Shown here piece by piece: positions 6,135 through 14,884 of a stretch of 64,000 nt of DNA. The position numbers and the translations under genes are program-made. Each line of letters opens with the position of its first letter. Position 1 is the first letter of the stretch. This DNA comes from Methylococcales bacterium (GTDB lineage Bacteria; Pseudomonadota; Gammaproteobacteria; Methylococcales; Methylomonadaceae). The notes beneath the pieces are model-generated. The model was not told where the DNA came from and searched no databases. It saw only the letters and a list, made by a program, of their open reading frames with translations. The stretch is from the NCBI GenBank assembly GCA_028712795.1, contig JAQTPT010000012.1:1-64000 (forward strand). Reading direction: 5' to 3'.

Positions 6135-9100
6135 TTACGATTTTTTACATAGCCCCAACTGATTGCAATAGAGATAGCCTTTTCCTTCTTCCAATTCGTC
6201 GGCATAAACAGGCACGCTGATTTCACCATAACGTAAGGCTGCCTGATGCAATGATAAGCCGCGACTTTCCGCTTGTTGTTCCAGCAATTCTTCATAATCG
6301 CGATATAGCCATAATTTTTTATGCCAAGCTGGCGTAGTTTGCGTATGTTCGATTTTATAGCTTGATTCCTTGGGTTCTGTGCCGCCTTTGGGCGTTTTTT
6401 CAACCAACACCCAGCCTTTCTTGTCGTCAGGGATCAGATATAGAGTCAGTTGTCCGGTTTGTTGGCGAAACGGGCTTAAGCGTTGCGGCAAGGCAGTTAA
6501 CCACCAACATTCTGTTAGCCAACCCTGCAAGGCTTGTGGGCCTTTTTTGTTGTAGGCTGTTAACAAGCCCTTAATACTGGCGTGCTCCAAATCAGCCAGA
6601 TTTTTATCGGGTGTTGGCTGGGCATTTTTCTGGATACGCGGCACGGCATTAATGCAGGTCAACTGTGCGCTGGGGATTAAATCCTGTAAGTCGTGACTGA
6701 CTAAGCGCAGATGTTCACTTTCATAGCCGGGGCGACAATACGCTTCACGTTGTTTTTTGAGAGCCTTTAAATTGAACTGCATCAACGCCATGTTAGCCGT
6801 TTTGGGAGTGAGGTCGCGATGCCTGAGAACCCGCCCTGCCAATTGAATAATGGAACGGTAAGAGGATGGCTCAACCACTGCCCAATCAAAATCATGATCA
6901 CGCCCGACCTCCTCAACTGGCGTGACAACTAAAATAAAAATCACATTCTTGGCGTGGCTGTCATGCAAGTGGTTTTGAATCAGTGGATTATTAAACACTG
7001 CTTTTGGATCGTTGCGCTTGAGTAGGCCATCCAAGTGTTTTTCTTGTGCGCTGCGGAGTAATAGCACTTGTTGGCTATGATACGCCATCACCCGAATGTC
7101 GATAGTTTCAGGCCACGTTGCCTCGGCGGCGAGATACTCAGTCAAACGAATACAGGGCGGAATATTTGCCATCCGTACCACCCCAAATGATACTTGCTTA
7201 CCCGTTTGGGCATCAGTTTGGGCATGGCGCTGATGCTGGCGGGTAATCGCTTGTTGCAAGATGGCAAAATAATCTGCTTCGCTGTCTTGTTGCGTGCAGG
7301 TAACGATTTCGGCGATTCGTTTGGCGGTTAGTGTTTGTAACTTACCGCTGCGTTTGTCGATGAAGCGCAGGTGTGCCTGTTGGTAACTGGCAATGCCTGC
7401 ATTTTGAATGCTGTCAATTTGCGTGGCAAACTCATCTATCCAGGCGCAGCCGATTTGGCTTTTCACACCACGTGTTTGAGCAAACAGCCGCCAGCCTGCT
7501 TGATAGGCGTTAAAGTAACCCTCCGCCAAATCAGGCGGAATGGTCGCCGAAGAAATCATCACCTTGCGTCCCAACATGCCCGCCAAATGGATAAGGCGGC
7601 CAATGGCAATCAGGTCACTGCCGTCAAAGTCGTCAATTTCATCAATCACTAAATCGGCGGACATCAAGCGTAAACAAGGTAAAATATAGCGCCCGCCGCG
7701 TTTGGTTTCAGTTGCCGCCATCAGGTGGTCGATGGTGCAGGCCAACACCGGGGCATAGAGCATTTTTTTACAGCGGTCATCACGCAAGACAGTGGCTAAA
7801 CTGGTTTCGGGAAGCGTGCATTCATAATAAACTTCGTTGTCTTCCCAAAGTTGTTCTGCCGATTCCGACCCCGTTACGCCATTAAGGTCATCGTCTATTG
7901 ACGCTTGCTGGTTTTGTTGATGTAATTCCTGCACTGCGCGTGAACCGATCATGACCGCCAGCTCGCTATTATCCAGGCCGATACGGTCACGGTATTCATC
8001 ACCCGTTTGCAAAGTCAAAGTACGCAAACCCAACGCCAATGAGAAACGTAAGCTATCGCCCTGCTTGGATAAAGCTTGCATGATTTTGGCGTTGGCAAGA
8101 GTTTTGCCACAACCCGTACTTGCCATATTGACCGCAAAAAAGCCGAAATGCGCTTGGTTCAAGCTTTCTGCCTCCCGCCACTTTTTTATTTGTTCGACCG
8201 ATTTATCTTGCCATTGGAATTTTTCGTCTTTGCTTCTTTGCTTCAATTTCTTGATGTCATACACATACAGCGACGGCTCGTCTTCAAATTCAAATTTAGG
8301 TAACAAGTAGGCGGTATTTAACGCGCTTTTGGCAACCCCGAGCAAATGTTGATCCAGTTTCTGCTTAGGCGTACCCTTTTTGATCAGTTGCTGGTTTACC
8401 AAGGTGGTGTCTTTGCTGTAAGTGTTGGCGATAGGCGTGTAATCACCGCTCCATTTTTCTGGTTCATCTTGTGCGGAATAATTATGATCTCCTAACATCA
8501 AACACAAACGGGCATGGTGCAACACCAGCCGATAACTACCGTCTTCAATGGCTTGTTCCAACAGCGGCAAACCTTCCTGAATTTTTGCCGCCCATTTTTT
8601 GGCTTGTTTTAACCAAAGCGTGGATTGATTCGGCAAGCCTTTTTTAAAAACCAGGCAGGTATCCAGTTGTTTTGGTGTACTTTGATTAGCATAACCAAAA
8701 TCAGCGTTGATCATGCTAAGCAACTCGGCAAAATTAGGGGGATCATCTGACAACCCTTTCAAGCGATTATCATCATCTGAATTTTTAACAGGTAAGGGTA
8801 AACGATGATGTGTCAAAACTAACCAAGCGACTAAGCTGGCAATCTTTGGTAAGCTGCGCAAGGGTTCAGGGCAGTTTTTAGCCGCTTGTGCTTTTAAAGC
8901 GGGTTCATCAAATTCCCCTGCCGCCAAACGCGACAACCATTGGACATCGGTCGCTTCTGGCTCTGTGCCTCCCTTCACAAAGGCATTTAGCAACAAACAG
9001 GATACCCATTCATGGCGTAAAGGGTCACCGATTTTTTGGGTTGATTTACCCGGCTGTAATTTGGCTTGAAAACATTGCGAGGCTTTGCCCCAATCATGGA

Positions 9101-9467
9101 ATAGCGCTGCCAATGCTGTTAAGGATTTAATTAATGGCAAGATCAAGCGCCAATCGTTTTCATGTTCGGTATTAATAATGGCTTTCCCTGTTGCATTCAC
9201 CGGCACAATCCCTTCGGCATTAAACCGCTTGCGATTCCCCACTATCCAAACCAACTCACTCCGGCTTCTGGAGCGCAACCAATGACAAGCTACGGCAGTA
9301 TTTTTGGTGGCGGTTTTACGCAGCAGGGTTTTAACGGCGATTAAGCCGTCTTCGGTGATGATGGTTTGCCAGGTATTGTCGCCAATGCGATTAGCAAAGG
9401 CATCCAAAACCCGGCGGGTTCGGTTGAGGGCTTTTTTCTGGCATTGGCTGACAAAGGTGACCATCAT
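6135..9467 (-). CDS. cas3: Cas2-Cas3 fusion nuclease-helicase of type I-F
   Basis: A 1110-residue fusion. The first 90 or so residues are a Cas2-like domain, fused to Cas3 as in all type I-F systems. An HD nuclease follows (HD at 124-125 in LFHDWGK, with HH near 220-221), then a superfamily 2 helicase: STGCGKT Walker A at about 450-456, DEID at 609-612, SAT at 640-642 and the QLAGRVLRHR motif towards the C-terminus. With Cas1 it acquires spacers, and it destroys DNA that the Csy complex marks with a full R-loop. Its ATG overlaps the cas1 stop. The frame is complete. Confidence 0.96.
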   Translation of the reverse strand: MMVTFVSQCQKKALNRTRRVLDAFANRIGDNTWQTIITEDGLIAVKTLLRKTATKNTAVACHWLRSRSRSELVWIVGNRKRFNAEGIVPVNATGKAIINTEHENDWRLILPLIKSLTALAALFHDWGKASQCFQAKLQPGKSTQKIGDPLRHEWVSCLLLNAFVKGGTEPEATDVQWLSRLAAGEFDEPALKAQAAKNCPEPLRSLPKIASLVAWLVLTHHRLPLPVKNSDDDNRLKGLSDDPPNFAELLSMINADFGYANQSTPKQLDTCLVFKKGLPNQSTLWLKQAKKWAAKIQEGLPLLEQAIEDGSYRLVLHHARLCLMLGDHNYSAQDEPEKWSGDYTPIANTYSKDTTLVNQQLIKKGTPKQKLDQHLLGVAKSALNTAYLLPKFEFEDEPSLYVYDIKKLKQRSKDEKFQWQDKSVEQIKKWREAESLNQAHFGFFAVNMASTGCGKTLANAKIMQALSKQGDSLRFSLALGLRTLTLQTGDEYRDRIGLDNSELAVMIGSRAVQELHQQNQQASIDDDLNGVTGSESAEQLWEDNEVYYECTLPETSLATVLRDDRCKKMLYAPVLACTIDHLMAATETKRGGRYILPCLRLMSADLVIDEIDDFDGSDLIAIGRLIHLAGMLGRKVMISSATIPPDLAEGYFNAYQAGWRLFAQTRGVKSQIGCAWIDEFATQIDSIQNAGIASYQQAHLRFIDKRSGKLQTLTAKRIAEIVTCTQQDSEADYFAILQQAITRQHQRHAQTDAQTGKQVSFGVVRMANIPPCIRLTEYLAAEATWPETIDIRVMAYHSQQVLLLRSAQEKHLDGLLKRNDPKAVFNNPLIQNHLHDSHAKNVIFILVVTPVEEVGRDHDFDWAVVEPSSYRSIIQLAGRVLRHRDLTPKTANMALMQFNLKALKKQREAYCRPGYESEHLRLVSHDLQDLIPSAQLTCINAVPRIQKNAQPTPDKNLADLEHASIKGLLTAYNKKGPQALQGWLTECWWLTALPQRLSPFRQQTGQLTLYLIPDDKKGWVLVEKTPKGGTEPKESSYKIEHTQTTPAWHKKLWLYRDYEELLEQQAESRGLSLHQAALRYGEISVPVYADELEEGKGYLYCNQLGLCKKS

Positions 9468-10411
9468 GACCAGTCGTCCCGCATGGCTTGCTGTTTGACC
9501 TGTTCAAACATGAAGTCCAGGGCTTTGTGCTCGGTAAATTTTTGCAGGATTTGCTGGCGAAATTCCTGTTCGGAGGCCTTTTCCTTGGCGCTGATAAAGG
9601 CCCAGGGCAGGACGATGGCGTCTTTAATGAGGTCGGCGACATCGAACACTAATGCGCCGCGCCGGGTTTTGCCGTGCATGACGGCAAAACCGTGCGGTAT
9701 GCCCAGTACCCATAAGGTCGTGGCGGCCAGGCCGTAGGCCAGGTAGTTGCCGTGGTTTAAAAAGCCATTGGCGAGGTCGGTGTTTTCGCGTTCCCTGACA
9801 AAATCGCCCAGTTTGGTGGCCTTGGCGGCGTAGCGATACAGTTGCTTGGTGAGCAGGGCTTCTTTTTGTAATAAGTCGCCGGTTTTTCCGGCGCCTTGAA
9901 TTTGTGCCGCATAACCGTTTAAAGCATGGTTAATCTCAACGTCATCGATAAAGAAGCCCTCGGCTTTAAGATCACGGTCTTTTGCCCAGATATTTTTTAG
10001 GTAGGTCACGCGGGCATCTTGAAAGGCTTTGGCTACGGTAAGCCGTTTGTCATCATCAAACCAAAATTTCAACCACGCTTGCACATACTCGGTTGGGCGA
10101 TATTCGCTTTGCGGGGTGAGCCATTCAATTTCGCTGCCGGAAAACAGCGGAGAACCTCCGCCGCCACAAAAACCGACCAAGACACCGGCGCTTGCCAACA
10201 TGCGCATGGCGGCTTGTGTGATGGAGGTGCCTGTCCCCAATAAGATAACGGTGGTGTTGGCAATGGGGATGTTCCAGTAATAGTTTTGGTCTTTGGCTTC
10301 GGTAAGATAAAGCACGCGGCCATCCTTTTGCATGACCCTGCATTTTTCCAGGTAATAGATATTGGCTCGTTTAGAATGCAATATCGCTTTTAAATCAGTC
10401 AATTGTTCCAT
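9464..10411 (-). CDS. cas1: Cas1 spacer integrase, type I-F
   Basis: A 315-residue Cas1. The central segment GFLNHGNYLAYGLA, the MHGKTRRGALVFD segment and the DVADLIKDAIVLPWAF helix carry the conserved metal-binding histidine and aspartate of the family. It joins new spacers at the leader end of the array, working with the Cas2 part of Cas2-3. I start it at the ATG at 10411 (MEQLTDLKAIL). An in-frame TTG one codon earlier is less likely. The ribosome site is AGGAAAAG. It heads the cas1-cas2-3 operon and is divergent from the ferritin-like gene, 61 bp away. Confidence 0.95.
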   Translation of the reverse strand: MEQLTDLKAILHSKRANIYYLEKCRVMQKDGRVLYLTEAKDQNYYWNIPIANTTVILLGTGTSITQAAMRMLASAGVLVGFCGGGGSPLFSGSEIEWLTPQSEYRPTEYVQAWLKFWFDDDKRLTVAKAFQDARVTYLKNIWAKDRDLKAEGFFIDDVEINHALNGYAAQIQGAGKTGDLLQKEALLTKQLYRYAAKATKLGDFVRERENTDLANGFLNHGNYLAYGLAATTLWVLGIPHGFAVMHGKTRRGALVFDVADLIKDAIVLPWAFISAKEKASEQEFRQQILQKFTEHKALDFMFEQVKQQAMRDDWS

Positions 10412-10472
10412 CAAGTCTTTTCCTGATTGTGATTAAAAATGTTATAGTATGATTTTGATTTAGGAGACTCTC

Positions 10473-10916
10473 ATGGCAAACACCCAAATAGATACTGATG
10501 CAGTAGTTACCGTTCTAAATAAGATTCTGGAAGCGGAACTGGCCGGCGTTGTCCGTTATACACATTATGCGTTGATGGTTTTTGGCTATAACCGTATCCC
10601 CATTGTTTCCTGGATGCGCAGTCAGGCGACTGAGTCCTTGACCCACGCCAACGAAGCGGGCGAATTAATCACCCATTTAAATGCCCATCCTTCCTTGGGG
10701 ATAGGGTCTTTGCTGGAAACACATCGCCATGATATCGGCGATATTCTACGGGAATCTTTGGAACATGAAACGCTGGCTTTAGCAGAATACACCCACCTGC
10801 TTGAACTGGTGGAAGGCCGCAATGTTCTGCTTGAAGAATACGCACGGCGCATGATAGCTCAAGAGGAGATGCATTTGGGCGATGTGCGCAAGATGCTTAA
10901 GAAACCGGACGAATAA
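10473..10916 (+). CDS. Ferritin-like / bacterioferritin-family protein
   Basis: A 147-residue protein with the look of a four-helix ferritin-like bundle. Metal-ligand-like residues occur in LEAELAGVVRYTHYALM near the start, EHETLALAEYTHLLEL in the middle and the ExxH motif EEMHLGD near the end. Proteins of this group store iron or act as diiron oxidases. Which, I cannot tell. The ribosome site is AGGAGA. -10-like boxes (TATAGT 10443, TATGAT 10448) lie upstream without a clear -35. It shares the intergenic region with cas1, so the two promoters are back to back. No functional link to CRISPR is shown. Confidence 0.75.
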   Translation: MANTQIDTDAVVTVLNKILEAELAGVVRYTHYALMVFGYNRIPIVSWMRSQATESLTHANEAGELITHLNAHPSLGIGSLLETHRHDIGDILRESLEHETLALAEYTHLLELVEGRNVLLEEYARRMIAQEEMHLGDVRKMLKKPDE

Positions 10917-10922
10917 ATTTAA

Positions 10923-10980
10923 AGAGGTCTGCCGCAAATAAACGGGATTACTATCTTTGAATATTTGCGGAGGAACCTCT
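10923..10980. terminator. Long hairpin after the ferritin-like gene
   Basis: A two-part stem is formed by AGAGGT (10923-10928) with ACCTCT (10975-10980) and by CCGCAAATA (10932-10940) with TATTTGCGG (10962-10970). It begins 6 bp after the ferritin-like stop. No T-run follows on either strand, so it may be a processing or 3'-protecting hairpin rather than an intrinsic terminator. Confidence 0.5.
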
Positions 10981-11030
10981 GAAAGCGCTAGTCATTGGAC
11001 TCTCGGTTTACAATGCAAGTGAAAAACACG

Positions 11031-11162
11031 CTATTGGCGAGACACCCTATAAATGACATAGGCTGCATAGGCAATCGTCAAAATATAAATACCCGTTGAA
11101 ATCAATTGAATATCCTCGTCAGTTATTGAAACGGCTATCTGCATCAGTAATCCGCTTAACAT
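11031..11162 (-). CDS. Possible small membrane protein (43 residues)
   Basis: An open frame from ATG at 11162 to TAG at 11031 would encode a 43-residue peptide with one hydrophobic helix (ISTGIYILTIAYAAYVIY) and a basic tail (RVSRQ), a typical single-pass small protein. It lies downstream of the 240-residue membrane protein gene and on its strand. The GGAG before the ATG is too close to be an ideal ribosome site; an internal ATG at codon 7 is an alternative start. Apart from this and the hairpin at 10923, I see nothing in the 370-bp gap 10917-11285. Confidence 0.3.
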   Translation of the reverse strand: MLSGLLMQIAVSITDEDIQLISTGIYILTIAYAAYVIYRVSRQ

Positions 11163-11285
11163 CTCCGCATTCATTCATAGAATGAAAATAAAAATCCAAG
11201 ATCAGATCAAATAGCATCCGAAGCATTTTTGCACATCATCAATGGCCTGTCACCCATACTTTAAAATTGATAACAGGCGCCTCGA

Positions 11286-12008
11286 TTATCCAGGCGACTT
11301 ACTGACCTCAAAAATGCCCTTATAAGAAACATACATCATCGTTGAAGTCAGCATATATAACACTGGCGTTAACAAAGGCGTCACTGAGGCGCAGAGTATC
11401 GCCTCGGCAATGGTAAACCCCAGCAATTTATAAATGGCATTCTGATTTCTGGAAACGGCATAATCACCGTCCTCTTTTGCCTGGCTCCAGCTATAACTTT
11501 TGAACAGCATCAAAGGGTAGCTGAACCAGCTGGCAAAGGTAGTCAACATAAGTAAGGTAAAAATCAAGGTAATATTGGCATAAGCATAAATCCAGTTAGC
11601 TATCTCGCGCGTTGATTTATGGTTCAGGTTCTCCGGAGTTAACTCCCAATAAAAGAAGAACTGGCCAATTTTATACAATTCACCGGTAAAAATATTGGCC
11701 ACCACCATAAACGCAAACCAAAAAACCATAATAGTGCCTGCGGCCAGCACCGCTAACGGCAAACTTTTGTTAATTGCCCAGTAAAAGCCGACCGGGTTTT
11801 CTGCCGAATATTTAAGGTCAATGTATTTGGCAATACCTACGCCAACAAATAAAGAGGTTACGGAAAGCAAAATCCCCAGCGCCAAGGAAACTCGTCCAAG
11901 CGGCATAATCATTCCGACGAACAACGTATAGCCCGCCCAAACCCAGGGGCCTTGACTGACAAACAGCAATGATTGTTTAAGCCAAGCGCTGAATTTTGCT
12001 TTTTTCAC
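11286..12008 (-). CDS. Integral membrane protein of unknown function
   Basis: A 240-residue protein with about five to six hydrophobic helices (roughly residues 20-60, 85-110, 140-165 and 200-225) and basic N-terminus ([13 protein letters not shown]). No motif identifies its function. The layout is reminiscent of small uncharacterised BPSS1780-like or DUF-type inner-membrane proteins, but I do not assign it to one. Its ATG overlaps the trpS stop by 4 nt, so it is co-transcribed and probably coupled with trpS. Confidence 0.7.
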   Translation of the reverse strand: MKKAKFSAWLKQSLLFVSQGPWVWAGYTLFVGMIMPLGRVSLALGILLSVTSLFVGVGIAKYIDLKYSAENPVGFYWAINKSLPLAVLAAGTIMVFWFAFMVVANIFTGELYKIGQFFFYWELTPENLNHKSTREIANWIYAYANITLIFTLLMLTTFASWFSYPLMLFKSYSWSQAKEDGDYAVSRNQNAIYKLLGFTIAEAILCASVTPLLTPVLYMLTSTMMYVSYKGIFEVSKSPG

Positions 12009-13018
12009 AACGAAATCCTGGAAATGCCAACGGCTTTGCGTAACTCCTTGATAAAAGGGGCACTGACTGCCCGTGCTTTAATTGCGCCTTCCTGCAATTG
12101 TTCTTCAATATGTTCCGGCGCTTGCATTAGTGCGTCGTAGCGCTCTCTTGCAGGGGTAATGTGGTCATTGATATGTTCGAATAGCACCCGTTTCATTTCA
12201 CCCCAGGCAATACCTTCCGCATAACGTTGACGTATTTCCAGCACTTCATTAGCCGAGGCAAAAGCTTTGTATATACCGAATAAGGTACAGTCGTCGGGAT
12301 TTTTAGGTTCTCCTGGCTCTAATGAATTGGTTTTTATTTTGTTAATCAGTTTCCTTAACTTTTTTTCAGGCTCAAATAAAGGTATGGTGTTGTTGTAGCT
12401 TTTGCTCATTTTGCGGCCATCCAAACCGGACAAGGTCGCACCATGTTCATCAATCACTGCTTCGGGCAAAACAAAGTGTTCGCCATAAATGTGATTAAAT
12501 CGTCCGGCAATATCCCGGGCCATTTCAATATGCTGTACCTGATCTTTGCCTACCGGCACTTTATTGGCATTAAACAGTAAAATATCCGCCGCCATGAGTA
12601 TCGGGTAACTGAACAAACCCATGGTGATGCCTTTATCGGGATCGTTTTCGCCGCCTTGTTCATTTTCAGCAACCGCCGCTTTATACGCATGCGCTCTATT
12701 CATCAGACCTTTGGACGCGACGCAGGTCAACATCCACGTCAACTCCATAATTTCCGGCACATCCGATTGCCGGTAAAACACCGCATTGGCAGTATCCAGC
12801 CCCAACGCCAGCCAGGTTGCAGCGATTTCCAGGCTGGACTGCCTGACTCTTTCCGGCTCCTGGCATTTAATCAAGGCATGATAGTCAGCAAGAAAATAAA
12901 ACGGCGTGACATTTTCATCTTTGCTGGCCGCAATAGCCGGCCTGATAGCGCCGGCATAATTACCCAAATGGGGAGTTCCGGTGGTGGTGATACCTGTTAA
13001 AACAATTGCTTTAGTCAT
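12005..13018 (-). CDS. trpS: Tryptophanyl-tRNA synthetase
   Basis: A 337-residue class I aminoacyl-tRNA synthetase that charges tRNA-Trp. The HIGH-type motif appears as TPHLGNYAG near residue 15 and the KMSKS loop as [11 protein letters not shown] near 200. The segment [19 protein letters not shown] is typical of the proteobacterial TrpRS. An open frame extends three codons upstream to 13027, but the ATG at 13018 has the GGA ribosome site at the right distance, so I use it. Length is normal. Confidence 0.95.
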   Translation of the reverse strand: MTKAIVLTGITTTGTPHLGNYAGAIRPAIAASKDENVTPFYFLADYHALIKCQEPERVRQSSLEIAATWLALGLDTANAVFYRQSDVPEIMELTWMLTCVASKGLMNRAHAYKAAVAENEQGGENDPDKGITMGLFSYPILMAADILLFNANKVPVGKDQVQHIEMARDIAGRFNHIYGEHFVLPEAVIDEHGATLSGLDGRKMSKSYNNTIPLFEPEKKLRKLINKIKTNSLEPGEPKNPDDCTLFGIYKAFASANEVLEIRQRYAEGIAWGEMKRVLFEHINDHITPARERYDALMQAPEHIEEQLQEGAIKARAVSAPFIKELRKAVGISRISL

Positions 13019-13436
13019 GTGTTCCATCTATTTTTTGCTTATTGTAGGGAAAATATTACATAAATTTAGCGTCATCTCCAACATGATCCAATTATTTCTA
13101 TCCTGTTGCAACCGTCCCGCCATTGTACTTCGATATACTGTATTTTACCGATTAAGCAAACCCGGTTTGACCTAACAGACTCAGGTACGTTAGCGTCATG
13201 CGCTCTAGTATCAGTGACATTCGTTACGTAGCCAGTTCTAAAACGCACGTTTACAACTGACCTAAAAACCTTCCTGGTACAAGGGAGTGCAATCATAAGC
13301 TGATAGCACTCGCTACGAAACAGGCTTTTTTACCCACAGATTTTCATGAATTAGTAGAATATTACTATTTATCCATTCCCTCGTAACAAATTACGGGCTT
13401 GGGTGACGTTATATTAACTTTTATTTTGAGATAGGC
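13019..13436. other. Intergenic stretch without recognisable features
   Basis: About 420 bp between trpS and the broken YeeE/YedE gene. It must hold the trpS promoter on the minus strand. Short open frames here lack coding character, and I see no RNA gene or clear repeat. Confidence 0.5.
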
Positions 13437-13831
13437 ATGGAAAATTTCACTCCTCTTTCAGCAACCGCCGGTGGCGTGCTGATTGGCGTCAGCGTGACGT
13501 TGCTCTTGCTTTTTAATGGCCGTATTTGCGGCGTCAGCGGCATTATGAACGGTGCGTTGTTTGCCCCAAAAGCGACCGTTTCTGGCGACTGACCTTCCTT
13601 GCGGGGCTTGTTTTAGGCGCCTTTATCTTTCAATTGTTGGCACCGGGCTTTACTGTTCCCCGTCAGGGTTATCCTCTTCTTTTGCTAGGATTGGGTGGCT
13701 TTCTGATCGGTTTTGACACCCGTATGGGTGGCGGTTGCATTAGCGGACATGGCATTTGCGGCGGTTTATTGATTTTGTTGGCTCTCCGCTTGAGCGAGGT
13801 GTCAGGCCTCGTTGTGCAAGGCTCTGTGTGA
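13437..13831 (+). pseudogene. Broken YeeE/YedE-family (sulfur transport domain) gene
   Basis: The ATG at 13437 opens a YedE-like start (TPLSATAGGVLIGVSVTLLLLFNGRICGVSGI) that hits TGA at 13590. The rest of the family pattern continues in another frame from about 13565 (FWRLTFLAGLVLGAFIF, then GFDTRMGGGCISGHGICGG with its conserved cysteines). A single-base change near 13563-13575 therefore broke it. The C-terminus after GGLLILLALRLSEVSG also departs from the family, which suggests a second lesion. Intact members are inner-membrane thiosulfate or sulfur-compound transporters. A sequencing error is an alternative for the first lesion only. Confidence 0.75.
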
Positions 13832-13838
13832 GTGCTGG

Positions 13839-14627
13839 TTATGGAATGTCCTCCCAAAGCTCGGTCTTGGGTGCTCGTCTCTCGGATCCGGGAACTATTG
13901 AATAGGGTTCCAAACGCTCAACTTGCGACTTCATTTGCTGCCCGGATTTGTTCGCATCATTGACGAGTAGCATCAGGCGCCACCAGTAAAGCCCGAAGCC
14001 GAAGAATCCTGCGTACTCAATCCAGAAGATCCAACTGAATCCGGACATGAACTCCGGTTGTAGTGCGTGAACGAAGAAGCTGACGATTCCGATCGTCATC
14101 AATGTGGCGGACCAGTATTTGATTTTGCTGAGTCTCAAGAACCACCCCTTGGGCTCGGGAAGCTTGCTTAGAGCTTCTTTGAGCTTGGGCCCGCCGCCAT
14201 ACCAGACCGATATCACAGCAAATAGAAAGAGGAGGCCAGCTGACGGTAGGTGAAGAAAGGGAAATAGACCAGGGACGCAATACGGATGTTCGGTAAGGTC
14301 GCAGTGCATCGGAAAGAGCGCAATGAGAAAGGAGAAGACGCCTGCGGCGTTGTGAATTAGGTTGTCCCACTCGTCGAGCCCGCGGTAAGCAAATAGAACG
14401 CAGCCAAGAAACGCAAGAAAGATCAAAAATATCGTTCTAGGCAAACCGCCATCCCTCACTACAAAGTAGTAGTCGCTGAGCGACGGCTGCAATTCATGCC
14501 TTCCAAGTAGAAAAGCGGAAACGGCTGTAAGTATGGGCAGAGCGATTAAGGCTACGCTAACCAAGTATCTGAGCCTACGGTAAGTTTTGGTGATGCTCTG
14601 ATCTGCAAATCCACTGTTCGCGGCCAT
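13839..14627 (-). CDS. Membrane protein of unknown function, possible integron cassette gene
   Basis: A 262-residue protein with about six to seven hydrophobic helices. Conserved-looking features are SDYYFVVRDGGLPRTIF and FAYRGLDEWDNLIHNAAG, which resemble a family of uncharacterised membrane proteins with an SxYYH-like motif; no function is known to me. The open frame extends to 14696, but the ATG at 14627 has a strong ribosome site (AAGGAG 8 nt upstream), so I use it. It follows, on the same strand, another gene that is bordered by integron-like sites, so it could be a second captured cassette. I could not find a clear attC after its stop. Confidence 0.65.
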   Translation of the reverse strand: MAANSGFADQSITKTYRRLRYLVSVALIALPILTAVSAFLLGRHELQPSLSDYYFVVRDGGLPRTIFLIFLAFLGCVLFAYRGLDEWDNLIHNAAGVFSFLIALFPMHCDLTEHPYCVPGLFPFLHLPSAGLLFLFAVISVWYGGGPKLKEALSKLPEPKGWFLRLSKIKYWSATLMTIGIVSFFVHALQPEFMSGFSWIFWIEYAGFFGFGLYWWRLMLLVNDANKSGQQMKSQVERLEPYSIVPGSERRAPKTELWEDIP

Positions 14628-14663
14628 TGCTTGCTCCTTAATCGTTACGACATCGTCAGAAGT

Positions 14664-14695
14664 CGCGTAGGTCGGGCTGCGCTTTTTGCAACCCA
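14664..14695. repeat. REP-like palindromic sequence
   Basis: Just upstream of the start of the membrane protein gene lies GCGTAGGTCGGGCTGCGC followed by TTTTTGCAACCCAAC. This has the composition and partial dyad (GGTCGGG/CAACCC) of the REP-type repeats common in gammaproteobacterial intergenic regions. A genome-wide copy count would decide. Confidence 0.4.
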
Positions 14696-14791
14696 ACAGT
14701 TGGTTTATGAACCTGAAAGGACAGGAAATATGATCCGGCCGAAAGTTGGCGCATTGGTTTTAAGCTTCTCAATGGATACGCCTTTCATCTG

Positions 14792-14861
14792 GAGTCGTGC
14801 ATGAGCCCGTATGCACGGTTCTGTGGGCAGATGGAGGCGCTGCGGACTCCATTGACCCGAT
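14792..14861 (+). mobile_element. Group II intron 3'-end remnant (domains V and VI)
   Basis: Bases 14792-14821 form an 11-bp hairpin, GAGTCGTGCAT paired with ATGCACGGTTC, around an 8-nt loop. The sequence pattern (GAGYCGT...ACGGTTC) is that of intron domain V, though the apical stem is shorter than the usual 34-nt form. A second hairpin follows (ATGGAG 14831-14836 with CTCCAT 14847-14852) and the segment closes with GACCCGAT at 14861, like domain VI and the 3' splice end. No reverse transcriptase gene is left. The intron strand is opposite to the flanking cassette gene, as in introns that target attC sites. Confidence 0.55.
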
Positions 14862-14884
14862 TCCCTTTGAGCGCCGTGTTAGCC
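14862..14884 (-). other. attC-like half-site (integron cassette end)
   Basis: Right after the intron remnant, the minus strand reads GGCTAAC (14884-14878), four bases, then GCTCAAA (14872-14866). This is the R''-L'' order of the first half of an attC site directly following the stop of the cassette-like gene at 14879. The other half, expected beyond the intron's 5' end, was not found and may have been lost with the intron body. Confidence 0.45.

Noticed and set aside
10923..10980. The long hairpin as a second CRISPR-type repeat or small RNA
   Set aside because: Its sequence is unrelated to the repeat, and it sits right after a stop codon, so a 3'-end hairpin is simpler.
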